NCBI GenBank assembly: GCA_964624465.1
Contig: CAZUZD010000012.1
Coordinates: forward strand, 1-47,585
DNA: 47,585 nt
Source: CAZUZD01 sp964624465
GTDB lineage: Bacteria > Planctomycetota > Planctomycetia > Isosphaerales > Isosphaeraceae
Reading direction: 5' to 3'
Shown here piece by piece: positions 33,885 to 41,104 of this stretch. Positions within the stretch are counted from its first letter, which is position 1; every line of letters starts with the position of its first letter. The notes beneath the pieces were generated by a model, which worked only from the letters and a program-made list of their open reading frames with translations, made no database searches and was not told where the DNA came from. The position numbers and the translations under genes are program-made.

Positions 33885-34630
33885 CGACCCAGACCGAGGC
33901 CGCGCACTACGGTGAGGCCTTCTACGACTTCCTGGCCGAGGGTTCGCTGCGCTCGGGGCAGATCGTGGCGCCCCTGGTCCAGCAACTGGTCCATGCGAAG
34001 TCGGTCGTCGACGTCGGCTGCGGGCTCGGCACCTGGCTCCGGGCCTTCCAGGAGAACGGCGCCGACACGGTGCTGGGCCTCGACGGCGATTATGTCGACC
34101 TGAACAAGCTCAGGATCGACCGCGCGAACTTCCGCCCGACCGACCTGAAGCAGCCGATCCGGGTCGACCGCCAGTTCGACCTCGCCCTCTGCCTGGAGGT
34201 CGGCGAGCACCTGCCGGCGAAGACCTGCGGCAACCTGGTGCAGGCCCTGGTCGACTTCGCGCCGGTGGTGCTGTTCTCGGCCGCCCTGCCCGGCCAGGGG
34301 GGCACCAACCACATCAACGAGCAGTGGCCCGAGTTCTGGGCCCGCCGGTTCGCGAAGCGGGGCTATCGCCAGCTCGACGTGATCCGCCCCCAGATCTGGC
34401 AGGACGGCCGGGTCGAGCTCTGGTACCGCCAGAACCTGTACCTCTACGCCAACGAGGCGAAGGCCGCCGAGATCGAGGCCGCGCTGGCGGGCAAGGACCT
34501 GGGCTTCGGACCCGGCCTGGAGATCATCGGGCGCGACGCCCTGATGCAGCACAAGTCGTTCCGCGGCCTGCTCGGCCTCACGATCGCCGCCGGCTTCACC
34601 GCGCTCCGCAACAAGTTCGGCAAGAACTGA
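33881..34630 (+). CDS. SAM-dependent class I methyltransferase
   Basis: The 249-residue enzyme has a Rossmann-like methyltransferase core. Motif I is VVDVGCGLGTWLRAF (about 43-57), the acidic end of strand 2 is VLGLDGDYV, and motif IV is FDLALCLEVGEHLP. The C-terminal part (VIRPQIWQDGRVELWYRQNLYLYA) matches methyltransferases found in polysaccharide and glycan clusters. The ATG at 33881 overlaps the wzt stop codon by four bases, so expression is coupled. It is therefore a good candidate for methylating a sugar of the exported chain, possibly the terminal sugar read by Wzt; this is inference. A stretch near the C-terminus (RGLLGLTIAAGFTALRN) is hydrophobic and could associate with the membrane. 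Confidence 0.9.
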   Translation: MTTQTEAAHYGEAFYDFLAEGSLRSGQIVAPLVQQLVHAKSVVDVGCGLGTWLRAFQENGADTVLGLDGDYVDLNKLRIDRANFRPTDLKQPIRVDRQFDLALCLEVGEHLPAKTCGNLVQALVDFAPVVLFSAALPGQGGTNHINEQWPEFWARRFAKRGYRQLDVIRPQIWQDGRVELWYRQNLYLYANEAKAAEIEAALAGKDLGFGPGLEIIGRDALMQHKSFRGLLGLTIAAGFTALRNKFGKN

Positions 34631-34711
34631 TCCGCCTCGAACCCCGTCGGCCGGCCTCCGCTCCGCGCCCCCCTTGGTTCTGTTTCGAGCCGAACCCGGA
34701 AAGGTTGAGCG

Positions 34712-35623
34712 TTGGGAATCTCGATCACGATCGCCACCTACAACCGCGCCGACGACCTCCAGATCGTGCTCGAAAGCCTGAGCCGCATGGACCTCGACGG
34801 CACCGGGCCGTTCGAGGTAATCGTGATCGACAACAACAGCAGCGACCGGACCGCCGAGCTGGTCCAGGGGTTCACCGCGCTGGGGTCGCGGCTCCGCTAC
34901 GTCCAGGAGCCGCAGCAGGGCCTGAACCACGCCCGGAATCGGGCGATCGCCGAGTCCCGGTACGAGGTCGTGGCGTTCCTCGACGACGACGTCGACGTGG
35001 ACCCGCGGTGGCTCCGGGCCATGGAGGCGGCGTACGCCTCGGGCGACTGGGCGGTGGTCGGCGGCTCGGCGTACCTGATCTACCCCGCGCAGCGGCCCCG
35101 ATGGCTGGCCGACCGCAGCGAGGGCACGCTCTCGAAGGTCGACCACGGACCGCTCGCGAAGGAGGTCGGCTCGGAGGACCTCTACGGCCTGAACCTGACC
35201 ATTCGCAAGGACTGGCTCGACCGGGTCGGCCCGTTTCACGCCCACCTGGGGCGCAAGGGCTCCCGACCGACCGGCTGCGAGGAGACCGAGCTGCTCGGTC
35301 GGATCGCCGCCGGCGGCGGCCGGTTCTACTACGTGCCCGAGGCGCGGGTCGGCCACCGGATCGCGGCCAGGCGGCTGGAGCGGAAGTACTTCTGGCGGGT
35401 GGCCTACTGGCTGAACCGCAGCACGGCCGAGTTCGTCGCCGCCGAGACGGTGACGGTGCGCGAGATCGTGCGGCTGGCCTACCACTCGGGCCGCGACCTG
35501 CTGGCGGCCGGCGTCGCCTGCCTGACCACCGGGCCGGGGTCCGAGCCCACGTTCTTCACCGTCCGCCGGCTCTGCGGGCGCTGGGGCCTGACCGTCGGGC
35601 TGTTCCTCCGCCGCTTCTGCTGA
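34712..35623 (+). CDS. Glycosyltransferase family 2
   Basis: The 303-residue GT-A enzyme shows the family's nucleotide-binding start SITIATYNRADDL, the strand VIVIDNNSSDRT and GLNHARNRAI. The metal-binding acidic cluster is AFLDDDVDVDPRW (about 88-100). An acceptor-side region with ETELLGRIAAGGGRFYYVPEA ends in VGHRI. It transfers a sugar from a nucleotide sugar in the cytoplasm and is probably one of the chain-building enzymes of this locus. The start is a TTG at 34712, supported by GGAAAGG with 7 bases of spacing; no ATG in frame fits. The C-terminal segment carries moderately hydrophobic helices that may attach it to the membrane. It ends the plus-strand operon, followed by a strong hairpin. 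Confidence 0.92.
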   Translation: MGISITIATYNRADDLQIVLESLSRMDLDGTGPFEVIVIDNNSSDRTAELVQGFTALGSRLRYVQEPQQGLNHARNRAIAESRYEVVAFLDDDVDVDPRWLRAMEAAYASGDWAVVGGSAYLIYPAQRPRWLADRSEGTLSKVDHGPLAKEVGSEDLYGLNLTIRKDWLDRVGPFHAHLGRKGSRPTGCEETELLGRIAAGGGRFYYVPEARVGHRIAARRLERKYFWRVAYWLNRSTAEFVAAETVTVREIVRLAYHSGRDLLAAGVACLTTGPGSEPTFFTVRRLCGRWGLTVGLFLRRFC

Positions 35624-35655
35624 GCGGCCGGACGGACGTGATCGCCAGAGAACCG

Positions 35656-35700
35656 ACCACGAGCCGCCCGGCCCTCTGGCCCGGCGGCTCGTGGTGGTTT
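35656..35700. terminator. Bidirectional hairpin between convergent glycosyltransferase genes
   Basis: ACCACGAGCCGCC pairs perfectly with GGCGGCTCGTGGT, and GGCC/GGCC continues it past one mismatch to a CTCT loop. GGTTTGTGG follows on the plus strand. It lies 32 bases after the GT2 stop and 22 bases from the stop of the opposing gene. Confidence 0.65.
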
Positions 35701-35722
35701 GTGGCCATCGGCTGGAACCGGA

Positions 35723-36922
35723 TCAGACGCCGTTGACCTTCTGGCCCCGGGCCTTGGCCTCGAGGTTCTGGAGCACGATCCCGTGCACCTCCTCGAGCCG
35801 GCCCTGCCAGCTCTCGGGGGCGACGCGGGCGGCCTGGTGCTGCACGCTCTCGGGCGTCTGGGGCTGGGCCAGCAGCCCGTCGAGCTTCTGGAGCCACTCC
35901 TCGCGGGAGTGGGCCAGCTCGACGACGTCGGCGTAGCGGTCGATCTCGGGCGTGCTGACCGAGACGATTCGCTTGCCGAGCGCGAGGTACTCGCGGAGCT
36001 TGATCGGGTTGGCGTGCCAGATCACCGGAGTGATCAGGAACGGGATGATGGCGACGTCGAACTGCTTGCCGTAGGCCGGCATCTCGCCGTACGGGCGCTG
36101 GCCGATCCAGTGCAGGTTGGGCGCCTTCGGCAGCTCGTCATCGGGCACCGCCACGCGGCCGACCATCAGGAACGTGACGTTGGGGCGCTGCTGGGCCAGG
36201 TAGCCGATCAGCTCCAGGTCGATCCAGCGCTCGATGAGGCCGAAGAACCCGACGATGGGCCGGGGCAGGCCCGCGATGTCGGCCGGGCAGGCGAGGTTCG
36301 GGTCGAGCCCCCTGGTGAACAGGTCGAGGTCGACGCCGTGCGGGCTGAAGTGGCTGTTCTTGTTGAGCGTGAGCTTGTGCTCGAGCAGCGACTCGGCCGA
36401 GACGAACACGAGGTCGGCCTTGCGGGCCAGCTCGTCGTCCATGTTCTGGACGGCCACCTGATCGACGTCGGGCAGGGTGGCGTAGTCGTCGATGCAGTAG
36501 TACACCGAGAGCCGCTCGCCGAGCCGGCCGACGACGTTGGAGAGGTGCGGCACCATGAACCAGGTGATCGGCTGCTTGACCCCCTCGCGCCACATCAGCC
36601 ACTTCAGGGTGGCCAGGATCAGGCCGCGGTTCAGGGCCCGCATCAGGGCGAACCGGTGCAGCGGGATCTGGAGCAGGGTGCGGACCTTGACCCCCTCGGG
36701 CACCGGCCGGGCGCCCTTCAGGAACCGGCCGACCTTGCCGAAGATCCGCTTGAAGTCGCGGCCCGACGTCTTGGGCGCCCGCAGGCCGGGGCACTCGATG
36801 TAGAACACCCGGTAGCGCCTGGACAGCCAGCGGGCGATGTGGTGGCTCGACGTGCGGTTGTCGGCGAACCAGTCGTTGCCGAAGTACAGCACACACGGTC
36901 GATCGTCGTTCGGGGCGCTCAA
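35723..36922 (-). CDS. Glycosyltransferase (GT-B, TuaH-like)
   Basis: The 399-residue GT-B enzyme resembles the TuaH-like glycosyltransferases of polysaccharide loci. Visible are the N-terminal CVLYFGNDWFADNRTSSHHI, the family's YYCIDDYATLPDVD (about 130), ADLVFVSAESLLEHK and NSHFSPHGVDLDLF. The C-terminal donor domain has VGFFGLIERWIDLELIGYL, VAIIPFLITPVIWHANPIK and LREYLALGKRIVSVSTPE. The start is a TTG at 36922, with GGAG 9 bases upstream; the frame runs on far upstream, but that part is antisense to the neighbouring glycosyltransferase. It follows the next gene by 50 bases on the same strand, so both are likely co-transcribed. Donor and linkage are unknown. Confidence 0.9.
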   Translation of the reverse strand: MSAPNDDRPCVLYFGNDWFADNRTSSHHIARWLSRRYRVFYIECPGLRAPKTSGRDFKRIFGKVGRFLKGARPVPEGVKVRTLLQIPLHRFALMRALNRGLILATLKWLMWREGVKQPITWFMVPHLSNVVGRLGERLSVYYCIDDYATLPDVDQVAVQNMDDELARKADLVFVSAESLLEHKLTLNKNSHFSPHGVDLDLFTRGLDPNLACPADIAGLPRPIVGFFGLIERWIDLELIGYLAQQRPNVTFLMVGRVAVPDDELPKAPNLHWIGQRPYGEMPAYGKQFDVAIIPFLITPVIWHANPIKLREYLALGKRIVSVSTPEIDRYADVVELAHSREEWLQKLDGLLAQPQTPESVQHQAARVAPESWQGRLEEVHGIVLQNLEAKARGQKVNGV

Positions 36923-36972
36923 GGCACGAATCTCCGCCGGTCGGGGTGGGTCGTCGGAACTGGGATCGCGGC

Positions 36973-38190
36973 TCAGTGGACCGCCACGGGGACGGCGGCG
37001 GTCGCGGGGCGCTCGGCCCGGTCGCGGCGCACCGTCTCGAACAGGTCGAGGATCTCGGTCACCGCCTCGGCGTGGCTCCGCACCGGCCGGACCTCGGCCG
37101 CCGGCAGCGGGCCCCGGGCGAGCCCGTCGGCGATCGCCGCCGCCAGCGCCTGCGGGTCCTCGGGCGGCACCAGGCCGCTGCGGCCGAACGGGGCGATCTC
37201 GGGGATGCCGCCGACGGCGCTCGCCACGAACGGTGTGCCGCAGGCGATCGCCTCCAGCAGCACCAGCGGCACGCCCTCGGACCGGCTCGGCAGCACGAAC
37301 AGGTCGGCGGCCTGGTACCAGCTCGTCAGCTCGTCGTGCGGCCGCGAGCCCAGGAACCGGACCCGGTCGGCCAGCCCCAGGCGCTCGGCCTGCTGCTGGA
37401 GCGCGGCCTTCTGGGGCCCCTGCCCCACCAGGAACAGCGTGAACGGCTGGCCGGCCGCCCGCCGCAGCGCGAGAGCTTCCAGCAGCACGTCCAGGCCCTT
37501 GACGGGCACGAGGTTGCCGATGAACAGGAGCAGGGGGCCGTCGGAGACGAGACCCAGCCGGCGGCGGGCCTCGTCCTTCGCGCCGGGGTGGAAGACGTCG
37601 GCGTCGACGCCGTCGTACACCACGCGCACGCGGTACGGGTTGGCCCCGAGCGCACAGACCCGCTCGGCCAGGTCGCGGCTCACGGCGATCACGCCGTCGG
37701 CCCGGCGCAGGCCCTCGCCGGTGAGCTGCTGCTTGCGGAGGTTGCCTTCGAGCATGCGGATGTCGGAGCCGTGCACCTTGACGACCACCGGCAGGCCCGC
37801 GCGCCGGGCCAGGCGGGTGACGGCCCAGGCGTCGGGATAGGCCCAGGGCACGCACACGACGTCGGGGCGGAACTCCTCGACGGCCCGCTCGAAGGTGTCG
37901 CGCACCGACCACTCGAAGAACCGGCCGTGGGTGTTCCGCAGCACGCCGGGCGGGTAGACGTAGGCCGGGTGGTCGACGGTCAGGCCGTCGAGGGTGAGGG
38001 TGCGGCCCGGCGGCAGCGGGGCCGATCCGCGCCACTGCGCCTTGAGCTCGGCGTTCCAGAAGATCGGCGCGATGACCCGGACCGCGTGCCCCGGCGTCAT
38101 CGCCAGGTGCCGGAACTGCTGGCGATTGAAGGGCGCCCGCAGCGGCTGGTACGGGTTCGGGTACAGGTTCGTGATCGTGAGGATGCGCAT
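36973..38190 (-). CDS. Glycosyltransferase family 4
   Basis: The 405-residue GT-B retaining glycosyltransferase begins MRILTITNLYPNPYQPLRAPFN (shown in part: ILTITNLYPNPYQ), the usual N-terminal acceptor domain. The hinge and donor domain carry VVVKVHGSDIRMLEG, VIAVSRDLAERV, LLLFIGNLVPVKGLDVLLEA and the E-x7-E motif SRSEGVPLVLLEAIACGTPF. It adds a sugar to the growing lipid-linked chain on the cytoplasmic side. The ATG at 38190 starts the conserved domain exactly. It is the first gene after a terminator at 38374-38424 and shares its transcript with the next glycosyltransferase. The last 30 residues are Arg/Ala/Val-rich and variable. Confidence 0.92.
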   Translation of the reverse strand: MRILTITNLYPNPYQPLRAPFNRQQFRHLAMTPGHAVRVIAPIFWNAELKAQWRGSAPLPPGRTLTLDGLTVDHPAYVYPPGVLRNTHGRFFEWSVRDTFERAVEEFRPDVVCVPWAYPDAWAVTRLARRAGLPVVVKVHGSDIRMLEGNLRKQQLTGEGLRRADGVIAVSRDLAERVCALGANPYRVRVVYDGVDADVFHPGAKDEARRRLGLVSDGPLLLFIGNLVPVKGLDVLLEALALRRAAGQPFTLFLVGQGPQKAALQQQAERLGLADRVRFLGSRPHDELTSWYQAADLFVLPSRSEGVPLVLLEAIACGTPFVASAVGGIPEIAPFGRSGLVPPEDPQALAAAIADGLARGPLPAAEVRPVRSHAEAVTEILDLFETVRRDRAERPATAAVPVAVH

Positions 38191-38373
38191 CAGGTGGGGA
38201 TGCCTGCCGGGCGTGGTGGGGGCGCGGACTGCCGTGGCTGCCGCCGTGCGCGTCACGGGACGGTCGGGAGGTCGGCGGAATGGTCCAGGGACGGCGGCCG
38301 ATCGCGAGGCCGGGGGCCGCCGGCGGGCGCGGCGAGCCGCATCGACCGCCTCGCCTCGGACATCACGACCACA

Positions 38374-38424
38374 ATTATAAAAGCTTGCGGGGCCCCACGC
38401 GACCGGAATCGCGCCGGGGCCCCG
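38374..38424 (-). terminator. Intrinsic terminator of wecB
   Basis: On the minus strand a 9-base perfect stem (CGGGGCCCC / GGGGCCCCG) encloses CGCGA/TCGCG and is followed by CAAGCTTTTATAATTG. It lies 22 bases after the wecB stop. The tail also contains a perfect TATAAT, which could be a -10 element for the next gene, but no -35 is present. Confidence 0.7.
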
Positions 38425-38445
38425 AGGGCGTGCACCGCAGGGGCC

Positions 38446-39528
38446 TCAGCCGCGCAGCAGGATGTCCAGGATCCGGGACGCCGCATGCCCGTCCCACAGG
38501 TCGGGCGTCCGGTGCGGGGCGCCCGGCGGCAGGGCCAGCGCGGCCAGGGCGGCGGTGATGATCTTCTGCGGGTCGAGGCCGACGAGCTGGTTCGTCCCCT
38601 GGTCGATCGTGCTCGGCCGCTCGGTGTTCTCCCGGAGCGTGAGGCAGGGCACGCCCAGCACGGTCGTCTCCTCCTGGAGGCCGCCCGAGTCGGTCAGCAC
38701 CAGCCGCGAATGGCCCACGAGCTTCATGAACTCCAGGTAGCCCAGCGGCTCGATGAGCTGGAGGTTCGGGAACCGGCTGGCGTCGAGGACCTCGGCCATC
38801 ATCTTGCGGGTCCGGGGGTGGACCGGGAAGACGATCGGCAGCTCCTGCTGCACCCGCTCGATGGCCTGGACCAGGCCCTGGAACACCTCGGGCCGGTCGA
38901 CGTTCGCCGGCCGGTGCAGCGTCAGCACCGCGTAGCCGCGATCGGTCAGGCCCAGGTCCTCCAGGACGGTCGACGACTCGGCCAGGGTCCGGCTCGCCAG
39001 CAGGGTGTCGATCATGACGTTGCCGACGAGGTGGATGCGCTCCTCGGGCACCCCCTCGCGGCGGAGGTTCGTCACGCCGCTGGGCTCGCTGACGAACAGC
39101 CAGTCGCTGATGGCGTCGGTGAGGATCCGGTTGATCTCCTCGGGCATCGTGCGGTCGTTGCTGCGGAGGCCCGACTCGACGTGCGCCACCGGCACGCCGA
39201 GCTTGGAGGCGACCAGGGCGCAGGCGATGGTGGAGTTCACGTCGCCGACGACGACGACGGCGTCGGGCTGGTGCTCCAGGATCACCGGCTCGAACCGCTT
39301 CATCACCTCGGCGGTCTGCACGGCGTGCGAGCCCGAGCCGACCTCCAGGTCATACGTCGGCTTGGGGATGTGGAGCTGCTCGAAGAACAGCTTCGACATC
39401 TTCTCGTCGTAGTGCTGGCCGGTGTGGACGAGGATGGCCTCGACCCCGGGGCGCTTGCCGCACTCCCACATCAGGGGCGCGATCTTCATGAAGTTCGGCC
39501 GCGCGCCGGCCACCGTGACGATCCGCAT
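38446..39528 (-). CDS. wecB: UDP-N-acetylglucosamine 2-epimerase (non-hydrolysing)
   Basis: The 360-residue enzyme interconverts UDP-GlcNAc and UDP-ManNAc in the cytoplasm. Family motifs run in order: TVAGARPNFMKIAPL at the N-terminus, HTGQHYDEKMS, VVVVGDVNST (active-site Asp), HVESGLRSNDRTMPEEINR (two active-site Glu), LTLHRPANVD (active-site His), TDSGGLQEET and PCLTLRENTERP. The length matches the family. The ATG at 39528 is chosen because GGAGGG stands 8 bases upstream; an upstream frame extension of 86 codons is not conserved-looking. UDP-ManNAc is the substrate for a WecC-type dehydrogenase, such as the partial enzyme at 1-690, so ManNAcA in the polymer is plausible. It is transcribed towards a terminator at 38374-38424. 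Confidence 0.95.
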   Translation of the reverse strand: MRIVTVAGARPNFMKIAPLMWECGKRPGVEAILVHTGQHYDEKMSKLFFEQLHIPKPTYDLEVGSGSHAVQTAEVMKRFEPVILEHQPDAVVVVGDVNSTIACALVASKLGVPVAHVESGLRSNDRTMPEEINRILTDAISDWLFVSEPSGVTNLRREGVPEERIHLVGNVMIDTLLASRTLAESSTVLEDLGLTDRGYAVLTLHRPANVDRPEVFQGLVQAIERVQQELPIVFPVHPRTRKMMAEVLDASRFPNLQLIEPLGYLEFMKLVGHSRLVLTDSGGLQEETTVLGVPCLTLRENTERPSTIDQGTNQLVGLDPQKIITAALAALALPPGAPHRTPDLWDGHAASRILDILLRG

Positions 39529-39810
39529 CCGGAAAACCCTCCGGCCGTCGGCCTGCACCCGGGCTGGCCGCGACCCTGTCCAGCCTGACGCCGTGCCACG
39601 GCGTGTGTCGAACCTCGACGGGCCGGGACGCACCGCACCCCTGGCCCCTGCCCTCATTGTACTGCACACCCGGACCCGAGGCCGAGCCTCTGACCGTTCC
39701 TCGTCGCGGGGGGGCAACACGCCCGTTGGCTTCGTTTCGGTCGGGTCGGTTTGTCCGCCAACGGTGCGGGGGGAGCGCGCTGGCACCCCACCGGACCGCC
39801 CCCCCTGCCC

Positions 39811-40923
39811 TCAGCGCCGCAAGACGGCCCGGTACTGCTCCTGATAGCTGTCCGCCATGCGGGTCAGGCTGTACGACGACTCGACCAGCGCCGAGCCGGC
39901 GGCGGCCAGGGATCGGGCCTGGTCGGGATCGGCCAGCAGGCCGGCGAGGGCCTCGGTCGCGGCCGACACGTCGAGCGCGGGGACCAGCCGGCCAGTCTGG
40001 CCGTCGGTGATCAGCTCGGGGATGCCCCCCACGTTCGAGGCGACGATCGGCACCCCGGCGGCCCACGCCTCCAGGATCGAGACCGGCATCCCCTCCGACC
40101 GGCTGGTCAGGGCAAAAACGTCCATCTGCCAGAGGGCCCGCTCGGGCTGCGACTCGTAGCCGGCGAAGTGCACCCGCTCCGCCAGGCCCAGCCCGGCCGT
40201 CAGCGCCCGCAGGTCGGCCTCCAGGGGGCCGTCGCCGACGAGCAGCAGGTGGACCTCGGGGAACCGGTCGGCCAGGCCGGCGAAGGCCGCGATCAGCACG
40301 TCCTGCCGCTTGATCTCGGCCAGCCGCCCGATGGTGCCGATCACCCGGGCGCCCGGCGGGATCCCGAGCGCCCGGCGGCGGTCGGCGTCGGGGCTCCGGG
40401 GGTGGAACCGGGCGGTGTCGATGCCGTTGGGGATCACGAGCGTCTTCGACTCGGGCACGACCCCGCAGGCGACGGCCTCGCGGACGATGTCGGCCGAGAC
40501 GCCGATGAACCGCCGGGTCCAGCGGGCGGAGAGCCGCGCCATGCGCTGGGCCTTCGGCTGGCCGGCGTAGTGCTTGCCGTGCTCGGTGTGCACCACCGGC
40601 ACGCCCGCCCAGCGCGCCGCGGGTCCGACGTAGAACAGGGCCCCGATCTGGTGGCTGTGCACCACATCGGGCCGGAGCTGGCGGAGGACCTTCCGGACCT
40701 GCGGGATCTGCCCCAGGCGGATGCCGGGCGGCTTGTGGGTGCAGACGACCCGGCCGCCGAGCGCCTCGACGTCGGGCGCCAGCCGGCCGGGCTCTTCCAG
40801 GCAGAGCACGCTGACCTGCTGGCCTCGCTCGCGGGCGTCGCGGACGAGTTCGAGCACCAGGCGCTCCAGGCCGCCGAGGTTCATCGAGAGCACGGCGTGA
40901 CAGACGGACAATGGCTGCGACAT
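39811..40923 (-). CDS. Glycosyltransferase family 4
   Basis: The 370-residue GT-B enzyme has an N-terminal acceptor domain opening with VCHAVLSMNLGGLERLVLELV, then VVHSHQIGALFYVGPAARW and VVHTEHGKHYAG. The donor domain contains IPNGIDTARFHP, RVIGTIGRLAEIKRQDVLIAAF, HLLLVGDGPLEADL and the E-x7-E motif SRSEGMPVSILEAWAAGVP. It resembles the GT4 enzymes often annotated in exopolysaccharide loci. It starts at ATG 40923 without a strong ribosome-binding site. A 282-base gap without genes separates it from wecB downstream; a TACAAT hexamer (minus strand, 39657-39662) there could be part of a wecB promoter. It precedes wecB on the same strand. Confidence 0.92.
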   Translation of the reverse strand: MSQPLSVCHAVLSMNLGGLERLVLELVRDARERGQQVSVLCLEEPGRLAPDVEALGGRVVCTHKPPGIRLGQIPQVRKVLRQLRPDVVHSHQIGALFYVGPAARWAGVPVVHTEHGKHYAGQPKAQRMARLSARWTRRFIGVSADIVREAVACGVVPESKTLVIPNGIDTARFHPRSPDADRRRALGIPPGARVIGTIGRLAEIKRQDVLIAAFAGLADRFPEVHLLLVGDGPLEADLRALTAGLGLAERVHFAGYESQPERALWQMDVFALTSRSEGMPVSILEAWAAGVPIVASNVGGIPELITDGQTGRLVPALDVSAATEALAGLLADPDQARSLAAAGSALVESSYSLTRMADSYQEQYRAVLRR

Positions 40924-40963
40924 CCGCGCGGGACCCCCGGCTGGTCAGAACGAAACGCGAGGA

Positions 40964-41009
40964 CGCCCACCGCAATCCGACACCGCGTCGGCACGGGTCG
41001 CGGTGGGCG
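40964..41009 (-). terminator. Hairpin after the FN3/lyase-like gene
   Basis: A 10-base perfect stem (CGCCCACCGC / GCGGTGGGCG) encloses an inner CCGAC/GTCGG stem. It lies between the giant FN3 gene's stop at 41105 and the GT4 start at 40923. No T-run is present. Confidence 0.5.
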
Positions 41010-41104
41010 CTGCGTGACGGTCAGGGGACCGTCGCCACTGGGGAGACTTTAGCCAATGGCCGGGGTCCGGGGGGACGGTTTCCCCCGGATCCCGGGTTTC
41101 GGCG

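Noticed and set aside
35723..38035. Fused double glycosyltransferase in one frame
   Set aside because: The upstream part is an out-of-frame reading of the next GT4 gene. A TTG with a good ribosome-binding site starts the real gene at 36922.
36946..39588. 880-codon plus-strand open frame across GT4 and wecB
   Set aside because: It spans two well-supported opposite-strand genes and an A/T-rich terminator, and has no recognisable domain.
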